Positions 43,312 to 54,539 of a stretch of 64,000 nucleotides of DNA are shown here, one piece after another; position 1 is the first letter of the stretch, and the number at the start of each line of letters is the position of its first letter. This stretch comes from Aestuariibacter sp. GS-14 (GTDB lineage Bacteria > Pseudomonadota > Gammaproteobacteria > Enterobacterales > Alteromonadaceae): the NCBI RefSeq assembly GCF_006494365.1, contig NZ_VHIP01000001.1, positions 372,001 through 436,000 on the forward strand, given 5' to 3'. A program made the position numbers and the translations under genes. The notes below the pieces were generated by a model that did not search any database, was not told the DNA's origin, and saw only the letters and a program-made list of their open reading frames with translations.

Positions 43312-43653
43312 ATGCCAACCACATCCCCTTCTCACCCCGTGACTGTGTCACAAAAACTCTGCTATGGCTTAACGGCCGGCTTTGCCATTGTCGCGGTTAT
43401 GGCTGCGCTAAAAGCCCTGTTTATTACTCTCGAATACGGATTTGTACCCGCCTATCTGCTGATTTTTGCTGTTGCCGCATTAGCAACGCGAGGAGGAAGC
43501 AGGCAAGCCAGTCACAGCCAACTCGCCATTATCATGATCGGTTACTTTACCCTTGCTTTAATGCAAGGATTCAGCCCCAAGGTCACCCTGGTTGTGTTTG
43601 TGATTTCAATGGGGTATTTATTAATACGGTTGCTTACCAGACACCTCAAATAA
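43312..43653 (+). CDS. Small membrane protein, candidate immunity protein
   Basis: 113 aa from the ATG with GAGG 6 nt upstream (a GTG five codons earlier is less good). Three or four hydrophobic helices are visible (YGLTAGFAIVAVMAALKAL; VPAYLLIFAVAALA; LAIIMIGYFTLALM; KVTLVVFVISMGYLLIRLL). Small multi-span proteins encoded right after two-peptide bacteriocins are often the immunity protein, and position is the main argument. It could equally be an unrelated membrane protein. Confidence 0.6.
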   Translation: MPTTSPSHPVTVSQKLCYGLTAGFAIVAVMAALKALFITLEYGFVPAYLLIFAVAALATRGGSRQASHSQLAIIMIGYFTLALMQGFSPKVTLVVFVISMGYLLIRLLTRHLK

Positions 43654-43742
43654 GCCAGAAAAGTTGACCCTGACTGTTCAAGCCGGTATAGAGTGATCGG
43701 GATACCAAAGCAACCAGTATAAAGAGTAGCAAAGAGGGTGTT

Positions 43743-44321
43743 ATGTACGATCACAGCGACGATTTTCAGGATTTTTTACAAGAATTAGGCGACGTAAAGC
43801 CAATCAAAACTGACGACCGTGTATTGCTGGACACCGCGCAGCAAAGGCTCGCCAAGCAATTGCGACGGGAGGCTCTCGCTGCGAATCAACAGCACGTAAA
43901 CCCGTTTACAATGGAAAGCGTGAAGCCCGTTGACCCGCTTGATTACCTTGATTACAAAAAGCCGGGAATCCAGGATGGCGTCTATAAAAACCTGCGATTA
44001 GGTAAGTACGAAATTGAACAAAAAGTAACATTGAGCGGCTTGTCACTGCACGATGCCAGCGCGTTGCTGTACACCAGACTTACCGCTGCTCACCAACGCG
44101 GCGTGCGCACTCTACTCGTACAACACGGTAGAGGCGAACAAAGCAAACCATTTCCAGGCTTGAAAAAATCTTACGTAAATCACTGGTTACCGCAATTGGA
44201 TATTGTCATTGCATTCCATACCGCACAACCACAACACGGCGGATTCGGTGCAACTTATGTATTACTGAAAAAACATCCTAATCAGAAACTGATTAACCGG
44301 GAAAAACAGGCAAAGCGATAA
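43743..44321 (+). CDS. smrA: SmrA-type Smr-domain protein, putative DNA endonuclease
   Basis: 192 aa. The C-terminal Smr domain (about 95-185) has LSGLSLHDASALLYTRLTAA, then LLVQHGRGEQSKPFPGLKKS with the conserved HGRG, and a final strand GATYVLLKK. The N-terminal part (FQDFLQELGDVKPIKTDDR) matches SmrA/YdaL proteins. GAGGG lies before the ATG. These are nicking endonuclease-like housekeeping proteins; the usual LDLHG box is replaced by LSGLSLHD. It stands alone on the plus strand. Confidence 0.86.
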   Translation: MYDHSDDFQDFLQELGDVKPIKTDDRVLLDTAQQRLAKQLRREALAANQQHVNPFTMESVKPVDPLDYLDYKKPGIQDGVYKNLRLGKYEIEQKVTLSGLSLHDASALLYTRLTAAHQRGVRTLLVQHGRGEQSKPFPGLKKSYVNHWLPQLDIVIAFHTAQPQHGGFGATYVLLKKHPNQKLINREKQAKR

Positions 44322-44366
44322 CCTGCCGGGACTGGCCGAATTATCGTAATTATTTGATTTTATTAC

Positions 44367-44501
44367 TTACTTTGAAGTGATTTGTTCTGCGTTGTTGATT
44401 TCACTGGATTGAGCCGAAGTAGCGAACGCCGCAGTAACGATCATAAACAATACCGCGATTGCAACACCGGTCAAACCGAAACCTTTACTCGAACGATTCA
44501 T
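44367..44501 (-). CDS. 44-aa peptide with one hydrophobic segment, possible small secreted or membrane protein
   Basis: The frame MNRSSKGFGLTGVAIAVLF continues through MIVTAAFATSAQSSEINNAE to a stop. It has a basic start, a 20-residue hydrophobic stretch and a small polar tail, as in a signal peptide with an AFA or TSA cleavage site. A weak AAGAGA ribosome site precedes it. It lies downstream of purL in the same direction. No family is recognised; the coding call rests on composition only. Confidence 0.4.
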   Translation of the reverse strand: MNRSSKGFGLTGVAIAVLFMIVTAAFATSAQSSEINNAEQITSK

Positions 44502-44680
44502 GTTCGTCTCTTATTATGCCAAGACCACTGCTAGGAGGTAGACAGCGATGATAACTCAACCCCTACAAGTCCTTGTAACCACTCAGCATTCCGTACTGAT
44601 TGCACTACTTTAAAGCAGTATTGAGGGACTGGCAAGGTGTCAGGACAAAAATTTGACACCTTACCGTCATATTTTTGAAA

Positions 44681-47600
44681 TTATTCTACAAACACACGTG
44701 CATTCCGGAAAATACGCATCCACGGTGAATCTTCTTTCCACTCATCGGCACGCCATGAATTGGCCACAGCACGGAAAACCCGCTCCGGGTGAGGCATCAT
44801 GATGGTTGCGCGACCGTCCGTGCTGGTTAAGCCGGTGATCCCCATAGGCGATCCATTCGGGTTCGCAGGATACTGGGTAGCCACGTCCCCGTAGTTGTTA
44901 ACAAAGCGCAGTGCCACATGCGACTGAGCCGCTTGCAAAGCGCCTTCACTGGCAAACTCTGCCCTACCTTCACCGTGTGAAACAGCAATTGGCATACGTG
45001 AACCCGCCATGCCGTCAAACAGTACAGACTTAGACTCCATCACTTCAACCATCGCCACCCGAGCCTCGAAACGCTCAGACTGATTAGTTACAAAATGCGG
45101 CCAGTGTTCGGTGCCAGGGATCAGTGACTTCAGGTTAGACAGCATCTGACAACCGTTACACACGCCCAGGCTGAAGGTATCCTTACGAGCGAAGAAAGCA
45201 GCAAATTGCTCACTGGCCAGCTCGTTAAACAGAATCGACTTAGCCCAGCCTTCACCCGCACCCAGTACGTCACCGTAAGAGAATCCGCCACACGCAGCCA
45301 GCCCTTTAAAGCTGTCCAGTGAAACGGCGCCACTCAGTACGTCACTCATGTGCACATCAATAGCAGTAAAACCAGCACGGTTAAACGCTGCCGCCATTTC
45401 AAGGTGTGAGTTAACGCCCTGCTCACGTAAAATCGCAACGCGTGGGCGAATGCCTTTAGCAATATACGGTGCAGCAACATCGTGGTTCAGGTCGTAGCTT
45501 AATTTTACATGTAAACCCGGATCAGCCGCATCCTGCTTAGCGTTGTGTTCTTGTTCTGCACAACTTGGGTTGTCACGCAGAGTCTGCATGGCAAAGGTAG
45601 TCTCTGCCCACATCGTGCGATAAGCTACGCGAGAACCAGACAATACCGCGTTACCATTACGTGTGAAGGTAACTGTGTCGTTCTGGTTAAGCTCGCCAAT
45701 GACATGAGTAACAGATGCAAGATCGTGTTGTTTAAATACAGCCAACACGTCTTCCAGCGCACTTTCGCTTACCTGAATAACCGCACCCAACTCTTCGCTG
45801 TAAAGCGCAGCCAGATCATCGCTGCCAAGATCATCAAGGGCAACCGTAACACCTGTTTTGCCCGCGAACGCCATTTCTGCCACAGTGACAAACAAACCGC
45901 CGTCTGAACGGTCGTGGTAGGCTAACAATTTACCGTCTGCCAACAGTGCCTGAATAGCGTTAAAGAAATTACTAAGCAGTGCCGGAGAATCCAAATCAAC
46001 CGGGGTTTTGCCTAATTGATTATAAACCTGAGCCAGGCAGCTGGCGCCCAAACGGTTTTGACCCGAGCCTAAATCCACTAGCAACAATCGGGTATCACCT
46101 TTATCGGTGCGCAGCTCAGGCGTTACCGTGCGGCGGATATCAGTTACTGCTCCAAACGCTGAAATGAGCAAAGACAATGGCGAAGTCACTGCTTTGTTAT
46201 TACCCTGCTCATCCTGCCAGGCGGTCTTCATCGACATAGAGTCCTTGCCTACCGGAATGGTTAACCCCAGAGCCGGACACAATTCTTCACCCACGGCTTT
46301 TACTGCTTCATATAAACCGGCATCTTCGCCTGGATGCCCTGCTGCTGCCATCCAGTTTGCAGACAATTTAATCCGCTTCATGTCGCCAATGTGAGCAGCG
46401 GCAATGTTAGTAATCGACTCACCCACCGCTAATCGCGCAGAGGCAGCAAAATCAAGCAAAGCAACCGGCGTACGCTCACCCATTGCCATTGCTTCGCCGT
46501 GGTATGTGTCAAATGCAGAGGCAGTTACCGCAACATCAGCAACCGGAACCTGCCAGGGACCAACCATCTGATCGCGGCTCACTAAACCGGTAACACTGCG
46601 ATCACCAATGGTGATCAGGAAGGTCTTCTCTGCAATCGTCGGCAAGCGCAACAGGCGCTGCGCAGCATCAGCCAGGGTAATTTCACTGCGATCCAGTTCA
46701 GGCGATGCCTGGGTAGCAGACGCCACGTCGCGATGCATTTTAGGCGGCTTGCCCAATAGTACATCCAGCGGCAAATCAATTGGCTGGTTATCGAAATGTG
46801 CGTCATTCAACAACAGATGTTGTTCCTGAGTGGCTTCACCAATAACAGCAAATGGCGCACGTTCACGCTTACAAATTGCTTCAAATACGGCAAGGTTTTC
46901 AGGTGCAACAGACAGTACGTAACGTTCCTGAGATTCATTACACCAGATTTCCAGTGGCGACATGCCCGGTTCATCAGACAGCACTTTGCGCAGTTCGAAA
47001 CGACCGCCACGACCGCCATCGTTCACAAGCTCAGGCATTGCATTAGACAAACCACCCGCGCCCACGTCGTGAATAAACTGAATGGGGTTGTTGTCGCCTA
47101 ACTGCCAGCACGCGTCAATGACTTCCTGACAGCGGCGTTCCATCTCTGGGTTGTCGCGCTGCACTGAGGCAAAATCCAAATCTTCGCTGGATTGTCCTGA
47201 CGCCATCGAGGAGGCAGCACCACCACCAAGGCCGATATTCATCGCCGGGCCACCCAGTACAATCAGTTTGGCGCCTACCGTGATCTCGCCTTTTTCAACG
47301 TGATCCATACGGATATTACCTAAACCACCCGCCAGCATAATAGGCTTGTGGTAGCCGCGTACTTCAGTGCCGTTAAAGCTCGTCACTTCCTGTTCATACG
47401 TACGGAAATACCCCAGCAGGTTCGGACGACCAAATTCGTTGTTAAACGCGGCGCCGCCCAAAGGACCGTCAATCATGATATCCAGTGCACTGACGATACG
47501 CGACGGTTTGCCATATTCTTTTTCCCATGGACGAACGGCATCAGGCAACTTCAGGTTTGATACCGTAAAACCAACCAATCCGGCTTTTGGTTTAGAACCG

Positions 47601-48571
47601 CGTCCTGTTGCACCTTCATCGCGAATTTCACCACCTGAGCCTGTAGCAGCACCAGGGAATGGCGAAATAGCGGTAGGATGGTTGTGGGTTTCCACCTTCA
47701 TCAGAATAGCGATGTCTTCATGGTGGTACATGTATTCGTGTGATTGTGGCTCGGGGAAGAATCGGCCAGCCTGCCAACCCTGCATTACCGCAGCATTGTC
47801 TTTATACGCCGAGAATACGTATTCGGGGCACACCTCAAAGGTATTTTTAATCATTTTAAACAGCGACTTAGGCTGTACTTCACCGTCGATGGTCCAGTCG
47901 GCGTTGAAAATTTTGTGTCGACAGTGCTCTGAGTTCGCCTGAGCAAACATGTAAAGCTCGATGTCATTAGGGTTACGGCCCAATTTCACAAAGTTTTCGT
48001 AGAGGTAGTCAATTTCGTCTTCAGCCAGCGCCAGCCCTAATGTTTGGTTTGCCGTTGCCAATGCTTCGCGGCCACTGGCCAGGATATCGACTGAATTAAA
48101 TACCTTGGGCTCGGCTTTATCAAACAGTACACTCGCCGCTTCCAGTGAACCAAATACGCTTTCGGTCATGCGATCGTGAAGTTCAGCCGCAATAATCGCG
48201 CGGGTACCGGAGGACACATCGCCTTCTACTTCCACGAAATAAGCGCATCCACGCTCAATTCGTTCTATGGCAGACAAACCACAGTTGCGGGCAATGTCAG
48301 TAGCTTTGCTAGACCAGGGAGAAATGGTACCAGGACGGGGTGTTACGAAAAATAACTCGCCTTTAGCACTTTCCTGCGAGGCTGTTGGTCCATAGGTTAA
48401 CAGTTTATTCAGCACTCCCTGCTCGGCATCACTAAGAGCCTGACTGGCAGATACCAGATGCACAAATTCGCTGTAAAGGTGAGTTACCTTAACGCCAGCG
48501 TTGGCTAATCGTTGAATCAGTTTTGCTGTACGAAAGTCAGATAATGCAGGTGCGCCACGTAGGACCAACAT
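44681..48571 (-). CDS. purL: PurL, phosphoribosylformylglycinamidine synthase
   Basis: 1296 aa, the long single-chain form. An N-terminal PurS-like part is followed by two AIRS-type ATP-binding halves ([32 protein letters not shown]) and a C-terminal glutaminase with Cys in [12 protein letters not shown] and HPERVFRA. It converts FGAR, glutamine and ATP to FGAM in purine synthesis. It is divergent from the MltF-like gene, as in E. coli. The 3' flank has a 9-bp inverted repeat (44634-44662) but no T-tract. No clear PurR box is seen upstream. Confidence 0.97.
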   Translation of the reverse strand: MLVLRGAPALSDFRTAKLIQRLANAGVKVTHLYSEFVHLVSASQALSDAEQGVLNKLLTYGPTASQESAKGELFFVTPRPGTISPWSSKATDIARNCGLSAIERIERGCAYFVEVEGDVSSGTRAIIAAELHDRMTESVFGSLEAASVLFDKAEPKVFNSVDILASGREALATANQTLGLALAEDEIDYLYENFVKLGRNPNDIELYMFAQANSEHCRHKIFNADWTIDGEVQPKSLFKMIKNTFEVCPEYVFSAYKDNAAVMQGWQAGRFFPEPQSHEYMYHHEDIAILMKVETHNHPTAISPFPGAATGSGGEIRDEGATGRGSKPKAGLVGFTVSNLKLPDAVRPWEKEYGKPSRIVSALDIMIDGPLGGAAFNNEFGRPNLLGYFRTYEQEVTSFNGTEVRGYHKPIMLAGGLGNIRMDHVEKGEITVGAKLIVLGGPAMNIGLGGGAASSMASGQSSEDLDFASVQRDNPEMERRCQEVIDACWQLGDNNPIQFIHDVGAGGLSNAMPELVNDGGRGGRFELRKVLSDEPGMSPLEIWCNESQERYVLSVAPENLAVFEAICKRERAPFAVIGEATQEQHLLLNDAHFDNQPIDLPLDVLLGKPPKMHRDVASATQASPELDRSEITLADAAQRLLRLPTIAEKTFLITIGDRSVTGLVSRDQMVGPWQVPVADVAVTASAFDTYHGEAMAMGERTPVALLDFAASARLAVGESITNIAAAHIGDMKRIKLSANWMAAAGHPGEDAGLYEAVKAVGEELCPALGLTIPVGKDSMSMKTAWQDEQGNNKAVTSPLSLLISAFGAVTDIRRTVTPELRTDKGDTRLLLVDLGSGQNRLGASCLAQVYNQLGKTPVDLDSPALLSNFFNAIQALLADGKLLAYHDRSDGGLFVTVAEMAFAGKTGVTVALDDLGSDDLAALYSEELGAVIQVSESALEDVLAVFKQHDLASVTHVIGELNQNDTVTFTRNGNAVLSGSRVAYRTMWAETTFAMQTLRDNPSCAEQEHNAKQDAADPGLHVKLSYDLNHDVAAPYIAKGIRPRVAILREQGVNSHLEMAAAFNRAGFTAIDVHMSDVLSGAVSLDSFKGLAACGGFSYGDVLGAGEGWAKSILFNELASEQFAAFFARKDTFSLGVCNGCQMLSNLKSLIPGTEHWPHFVTNQSERFEARVAMVEVMESKSVLFDGMAGSRMPIAVSHGEGRAEFASEGALQAAQSHVALRFVNNYGDVATQYPANPNGSPMGITGLTSTDGRATIMMPHPERVFRAVANSWRADEWKEDSPWMRIFRNARVFVE

Positions 48572-48776
48572 ATTAAGCTACCCAAATTGTGAGAACACCC
48601 GCTGATTAAACGGTATGCAAAAAGCAGGGTTCTGGTTGTGAAGTCGTGTGGCGCGGATTATAGTGGAAAAGCTTCGCCTTGATAACCGCTAAGCCGTAAT
48701 CAATGGCATATTTTTTGTCTGATTGGCAGTGCATTGCCGAATCTTAATAACACAACAGCCTGAAAGCCTGATAACA

Positions 48777-50057
48777 ATGACATTGCACTCGATATTTTGC
48801 CGCCAGACCTGGCTTCGATTAAGCCTTATCCTATTTACTATTTTGCCTGTTGTGTTCTGTCATAACGCAAACGCCCGCACTATCCCCGACATTCTAACGT
48901 CTAATCAGCTAAGCGTTGGCGTGATAAACAGTCCGGTTGGTGGCAATATTGGGCGTACCGGCTACCAGGGTGAAAATATTGCGCTTGCGAAAGGTTTTGC
49001 TGATTATCTTGAGGTCACGCTTTTCATTCGCCACTTTTATAACCATGACGAGCTCGAACAGGCACTGCAAAACGATGAAATAGACATTGCCGCGCCGCTT
49101 TTCACCCCCGAAACACTAAACGACAAATTTGCTACCGGACCGGTTTTTCAGCACAGGCCCCAAGTCCGGTTAATGCTATCTGAACAGTCAAAGCCTTGTG
49201 TGATGGCCAGCGACATACTAAGAGATACCCCGGTTGAAACGATGTTACCCAAGCTGGTGCAGCAGCAAGAAGCCTGCGTGGTATTACCGGAGAAATGGTT
49301 GCAACCACTAACGCCACAGCCACATCTCAACATGATAACACTACCCACCTCCGACACATTGCCGCACCAGTGGCTGATCAAGCGTGAAGCAACATTACTG
49401 CGCGCTGCGCTATTTGATTTTACGCACCGAAGCCGTGTAAACGGTTCACTGGCGATTGCTCTGACTAAACCGGCTCCATTTAACGACCTGTCTGGCCCCT
49501 TACCTACGCGTCAGTTTATTGCCGACACTCAAACACATATAAGCGCTTTAAAAACCGCATTCAGCTATCCTGGGCAAACCTTTCCATGGCATTTGTTGGC
49601 GGCAATAAGTTATGCCGATCACATGCTTACCACTAAAGATAGAAATGAGGGTGCCGGTGTATTGGAACCGTTCACTTTACCACCCGCAATGGCCACTCCA
49701 CTGGCATTAACCCGGCCCTATACTCAGGCTCAACTTGTGCAGGCGTTGGACACCTATCTGGCAGAATTAAGCCGGAAACTGCCCGCTAAATTGCAATTGC
49801 CAGACAAGCAAATGATCATGGTGGCAGCGTATGTACTGGGACTTGACCACCTCACTGATGCGATCTGGCTGACTCAGCAACAAGGCGCCGATCCGTTTTT
49901 ATGGGCTAACGTTAAGCAGCAGGTTGCGCTGCTGCACGCTCCCAACGTTTACCAAACAACACGACACGGTTATGCCAATGGGCCCTTGGCAGTGCATTAT
50001 GTCGAATGGGTAAACCACTTCTCGGATACCCTACAATTACTGGAAAATCAAAATTAA
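48777..50057 (+). CDS. MltF-like periplasmic protein with degenerate lytic domain
   Basis: About 426 aa from MTLHSIFCRQTWLRLSLILF (signal peptide); the frame runs 18 codons further upstream from a TTG. Residues about 30-265 look like a family 3 solute-binding domain (SVGVINSPVGGN, NDEIDIAAPLFTPE). The C-terminal part aligns with the MltF lytic domain (PWHLLAAISYADHM for the usual WQLLAALSYQESHW), but the catalytic Glu is Asp and the GLMMLT region is lost (GAGVLEPFTL). Position between purL and tadA is that of mltF in E. coli. Probably an inactive or regulatory homologue. Confidence 0.75.
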   Translation: MTLHSIFCRQTWLRLSLILFTILPVVFCHNANARTIPDILTSNQLSVGVINSPVGGNIGRTGYQGENIALAKGFADYLEVTLFIRHFYNHDELEQALQNDEIDIAAPLFTPETLNDKFATGPVFQHRPQVRLMLSEQSKPCVMASDILRDTPVETMLPKLVQQQEACVVLPEKWLQPLTPQPHLNMITLPTSDTLPHQWLIKREATLLRAALFDFTHRSRVNGSLAIALTKPAPFNDLSGPLPTRQFIADTQTHISALKTAFSYPGQTFPWHLLAAISYADHMLTTKDRNEGAGVLEPFTLPPAMATPLALTRPYTQAQLVQALDTYLAELSRKLPAKLQLPDKQMIMVAAYVLGLDHLTDAIWLTQQQGADPFLWANVKQQVALLHAPNVYQTTRHGYANGPLAVHYVEWVNHFSDTLQLLENQN

Positions 50058-50255
50058 TCGTGTCTGAATCCTTACTAACTGGGAACTTTTACAATTTTTC
50101 TTGACCAAACAGTCAATATGAATGACATTGTGACTTACTGAATGTCAGTTGACTTGTTTTTTTGTCACATCACCTTCATATAACTTTCGTAGCATTAACA
50201 AGTCGGTCATAGTGATCAAGTTACAAAAGCAACAGCATTTATTAAAGGAAATATT

Positions 50256-51173
<918 letters not shown>

Positions 51174-51410
51174 ATGAGCTTTTTTACTGCAGCTGTCGCC
51201 ATAGTGGCAATCGTAGCCGGTGTATTTATCACCTTGATCAAACAAAGATACCGTCATGCAGGACATGCAGAAAACGGCAAGGTTAGCGCACTTGAGGACG
51301 ACATTGTGGCATTAAAAGACCGCATTGCAACGTTGGAGAAAATCGTTACCGACTCAAGTTACGATCTTAAAAAGCAATTTAAAGATCTGGAGCAGGATAA
51401 AGTAGCCTAA
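51174..51410 (+). CDS. PspB-like single-span membrane protein
   Basis: 78 aa from the ATG preceded by AAGGGAAAG. One N-terminal transmembrane helix (FFTAAVAIVAIVAGVFITL) is followed by a basic stretch and a leucine-zipper-like coiled coil (VSALEDDIVALKDRIATLEK). Size and layout fit PspB of the phage-shock system, but pspA and pspC are not adjacent, so it may be a free-standing paralogue. It converges with the antiporter gene, overlapping by 4 nt. Confidence 0.6.
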   Translation: MSFFTAAVAIVAIVAGVFITLIKQRYRHAGHAENGKVSALEDDIVALKDRIATLEKIVTDSSYDLKKQFKDLEQDKVA

Positions 51411-53383
51411 TCCCCTTCAAGCAGATACCGCTCGGCGCGTTCAACGCGCCGTGGTTTACCTGCCACTACAATAACATCACCCGATTCGAGAACCCCTTCC
51501 CACTCAGATGGATCCCAGTCGACCGCGTCTCTGCGTACCGACTTAATTTTTACTTTGTTATTCAGTTTGTCTAATTCGACCAGCGTTTTGCCTATTGCAA
51601 AAGCGTTCGCGCCCAATACCACCGCATGCATAAACTCCAGTTTGTCTGCTGTACCATAACTAATTTCAGTCGTTTCGCCAGGATAGAATCCGTGTAAATG
51701 ATCGTATCGTCCTTTACGCTCTTCCCTCACTCGCTTGAGTATGCGAGACATGGGTATACCGGCGTAGTGCATAACCTGAGAAATCAGCATTAAGCTGCCT
51801 TCCTGTAATTCCGGTACCACCTGACTGGCGCCGGCCTTATACAGTTCGTCCAGCTCAGCATCGCGATACGTCCTCACCATAACATCAATATCGTCGCGGC
51901 ATTGTCTTGCAGCATCAATAACTAACTTAGCCTTTTCCGCCTCTGAAAAAGTGATTAGTACGAGTTTTGCGGTAAGTACACCTGCATTCAGTAAAATGTC
52001 TTTTTGCGTAGCATCACCAAAAATCACCGGCTCACCCGCACTGCGACTTTCGTGAACCCGTATAGGGTCAACATCCACTACAATGTAATCAACATCTTCC
52101 ATATCGAGCATTCTGGCTACCGACTGCCCGACACGGCCAAATCCGCAAATCAATACGTGATGACTGATGTCTTCAGGCTCAAATACTCCCTGTTCCTGTG
52201 CCTGTAATACCCGTTTATCCGGTGAGAGCCATTGTGCAATCCCAAGACTCTTTTCAATCAGATAGGGGGTTAACGCCATACTGATCACGCCAATACACAC
52301 AATTACGGAGGACTGAGTAGCGGTAATGACACCGTGAGAGTTAGCCAGAGCGGCGATTACAAAGCTAAACTCCCCCACCTGACACAGCTTAACGCCCGCA
52401 GACCAGGCATCCACTTTAGAAATAGCAAATAAACTTGCGGAGATGCGCACCAACGCCACTTTGGTTATCATCAGCAGCGTCACGCCAAGAATAATCCAAT
52501 ACCAGTATTCGAACAGCACACTGATTTTCAGTTGCATGCCAACAGTTGCGAAAAACAGGCCCATTAATATGTCGCGGAATGGCCGGATATCGGCTTCAAG
52601 CTGGTATTTGTACTGGCTTTCACCCAGCATCATGCCAGCCAAAAAGGCTCCTAACGCCATAGAAAGGCCAAACGCGTAGGTTAATCCACCCGCAAGCAGC
52701 GCAACCAAAATAGTGGTTAGCACAAACAATTCATCGGTACGGGTACGCGCCACCTCCCGGAATACCCAGGGCAGTAACCACTTCCCTACTGACATTAGCA
52801 AGGTAACCACTACCACGCCTTTAACCAGCGCCAGACTTAACGCCCAGGCCAAACTCGATGAATCCGCCCCCGATAACAAGGGGATCACGATAAGAAATGG
52901 CACGACCGCCATATCCTGAAACAGCAGGATACTAATAGCGAATTGCGTTCGGACATTATTTAAAATGCCCATTTCGGTAACCTGTTTAATCACGATTGCG
53001 GTTGAACTGAGAGCCAACATCCCGCCCATAACAATGGCTGCAGATACAGACACTTCCGTAACCAGAAAGACCACCAATGAACCCAATACCGTGGTAGTGA
53101 GCATTTGCAACAGGCCGGCACCAAACACCAAAGATCGCATAGCCAGGAGTTTGGGCAAAGAAAACTCCAGACCCAGTGAAAACAACAAAAATACAATGCC
53201 CACTTCGGCGAGAAGATGCATTTCTTCAGGATGTGCAAACAGCGAAATACCGCTGGGTCCGGCAATCACGCCGGCAAACAGATAGGCAAGAATCGGCGGC
53301 AGATGGATGCGTTTGAACAAGGCAACACTTACCACTGCAATCAGCATGAGTAAGACGATTTGTACAAAACTGTTATCTACCAC
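51407..53383 (-). CDS. CPA2 cation:proton antiporter with TrkA-N and TrkA-C domains (KefB/YbaL type)
   Basis: 658 aa from a GTG start with AAGGAG upstream. Twelve or so membrane helices (about 5-390) begin FVQIVLLMLIAVVSVALF and contain GMLALSSTAIVIKQVTEMG typical of CPA2. The cytosolic part has a Rossmann RCK domain (about 415-535, VLICGFGRVGQSVARMLD) and a TrkA-C domain (about 570-650). It should exchange K+ or Na+ for H+ under nucleotide or glutathione-like control. No KefG-type subunit is adjacent, so exact subfamily is open. Confidence 0.9.
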   Translation of the reverse strand: MVDNSFVQIVLLMLIAVVSVALFKRIHLPPILAYLFAGVIAGPSGISLFAHPEEMHLLAEVGIVFLLFSLGLEFSLPKLLAMRSLVFGAGLLQMLTTTVLGSLVVFLVTEVSVSAAIVMGGMLALSSTAIVIKQVTEMGILNNVRTQFAISILLFQDMAVVPFLIVIPLLSGADSSSLAWALSLALVKGVVVVTLLMSVGKWLLPWVFREVARTRTDELFVLTTILVALLAGGLTYAFGLSMALGAFLAGMMLGESQYKYQLEADIRPFRDILMGLFFATVGMQLKISVLFEYWYWIILGVTLLMITKVALVRISASLFAISKVDAWSAGVKLCQVGEFSFVIAALANSHGVITATQSSVIVCIGVISMALTPYLIEKSLGIAQWLSPDKRVLQAQEQGVFEPEDISHHVLICGFGRVGQSVARMLDMEDVDYIVVDVDPIRVHESRSAGEPVIFGDATQKDILLNAGVLTAKLVLITFSEAEKAKLVIDAARQCRDDIDVMVRTYRDAELDELYKAGASQVVPELQEGSLMLISQVMHYAGIPMSRILKRVREERKGRYDHLHGFYPGETTEISYGTADKLEFMHAVVLGANAFAIGKTLVELDKLNNKVKIKSVRRDAVDWDPSEWEGVLESGDVIVVAGKPRRVERAERYLLEGD

Positions 53384-53545
53384 TCTTTACTCCTTCGAAT
53401 CGGGTAACCCGTCAAAAATAAACTAGGCATGTGTTTTGCAGAACTATCCATAAGATTAATCAAAGCACAGTTTGGCAGATTTCACGACAAAATTTTGTCA
53501 TCCCGTTTTGATTAGTCCATACATCAACGCGTTAAGGGGCATTGT

Positions 53546-54448
53546 GTGGATATATCAATGATACAGTTTGAAACTAGTGCAGATAGTGCATTTTCGCCCA
53601 TTACGGAGCGGGAAATATTATCCTCGGATCAAATTAACAGTGTATTGAGTCAGCTCACATCAACCATTGAATTATCTACACTGGGTTCACTCTATTTTAC
53701 ACAGTTGGCAGCATTTCTACCGGTCGAAAGTCTGGATTTAAGCGAATTCGGTGATGCAATGCGCTTTGGCCTGCGCCCACGGGAAAATCTTGAAACAATC
53801 TCATTGCCGGTTTCCACCATAAAATTTGGTGAGAGTAAGTCAACTGCCTATATACGCTATCAGTTTAGTGAGATGATTGCGCCAGCGCAGCGTCGTATCC
53901 TGGCGAATTTGCATCATATTTTTATCCGTCCACTTGGACATGCGCTTGAGTTTCGTCGTCTGAAGTTAATGGCAACCAAAGATCCATTAACCAATTTAGG
54001 CAACCGTAATGGTTTTAACGAAGCGGCCCAGCGTCTGATTAATCGACACATTCGGACAAACCAAATATTTGGCCTGCTAGTGGTTGATTTAGATAACTTT
54101 AAGCAAGTTAATGACTGCTATGGTCATCAGCAGGGAGACCGGGTATTACAGGAAACCGCGCATAATCTTATCGACAGTATTCGCGGACACGAAGAAGCAT
54201 TCAGATTTGGTGGTGACGAATTTTGTTGCCTGCTGGATGTATCCTGCAGTCAGGAATTAAATACGGTTGCACAGCGCATTCAACGCGCCATGCACTCCCA
54301 TCCATTACTCACCAGCCATGGCGTGACATCCAGTATCGGGGGCTCGTTATTTAAAGCAGGAGATAGTCTGGAAATGCTATTCGAGCGTGCCGATAGAGCG
54401 CTTTATGAAGCCAAAGACGGCGGCAAAGATACTTATCAGGCGGCATAA
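53546..54448 (+). CDS. GGDEF diguanylate cyclase with novel N-terminal domain
   Basis: 300 aa from GTG with AAGGGG 6 nt upstream. The C-terminal half (about 140-298) is a GGDEF domain: DPLTNLGNRNGFNEAAQRLI, FGLLVVDLDNFKQVNDCYGH, and the intact active site FRFGGDEFCCLL. Residues 1-138 form a small globular domain without recognised family, possibly a GAF-like sensor (LDLSEFGDAMRFGLRPRENL). No membrane segment. It should make c-di-GMP in response to a cytosolic cue. It is followed by four 13-bp tandem repeats. Confidence 0.9.
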   Translation: MDISMIQFETSADSAFSPITEREILSSDQINSVLSQLTSTIELSTLGSLYFTQLAAFLPVESLDLSEFGDAMRFGLRPRENLETISLPVSTIKFGESKSTAYIRYQFSEMIAPAQRRILANLHHIFIRPLGHALEFRRLKLMATKDPLTNLGNRNGFNEAAQRLINRHIRTNQIFGLLVVDLDNFKQVNDCYGHQQGDRVLQETAHNLIDSIRGHEEAFRFGGDEFCCLLDVSCSQELNTVAQRIQRAMHSHPLLTSHGVTSSIGGSLFKAGDSLEMLFERADRALYEAKDGGKDTYQAA

Positions 54449-54472
54449 CAACGCAGGCCAAAACGGCAATGA

Positions 54473-54524
54473 ATTGCCCTAAGGGATTGCCCTAAGGGAT
54501 TGCCCTCAGGGATTGCCCTAAGGG
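54473..54524. repeat. Four tandem 13-bp repeats between convergent genes
   Basis: ATTGCCCTAAGGG occurs four times head to tail (third copy has C for A), then ATTGCA. Each unit contains the palindrome CCCTNAGGG, so the array can fold into several alternative hairpins. It lies between the stops of the GGDEF gene and tilS, 24 nt after the first and 15 nt from the second, and may serve as a bidirectional transcription barrier. Confidence 0.85.
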
Positions 54525-54539
54525 ATTGCACTCTGATAG

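Noticed and set aside
44634..44662. Rho-independent terminator of purL
   Set aside because: A good 9-bp inverted repeat, but no T-tract follows on the minus strand, so it is mentioned only under purL.
47367..47942. 191-aa plus-strand frame opposite purL
   Set aside because: Complement of conserved PurL coding sequence; no start signals and no recognisable domain.
54473..54524. CRISPR array
   Set aside because: The repeats are contiguous 13-mers without spacers and no cas genes are present.
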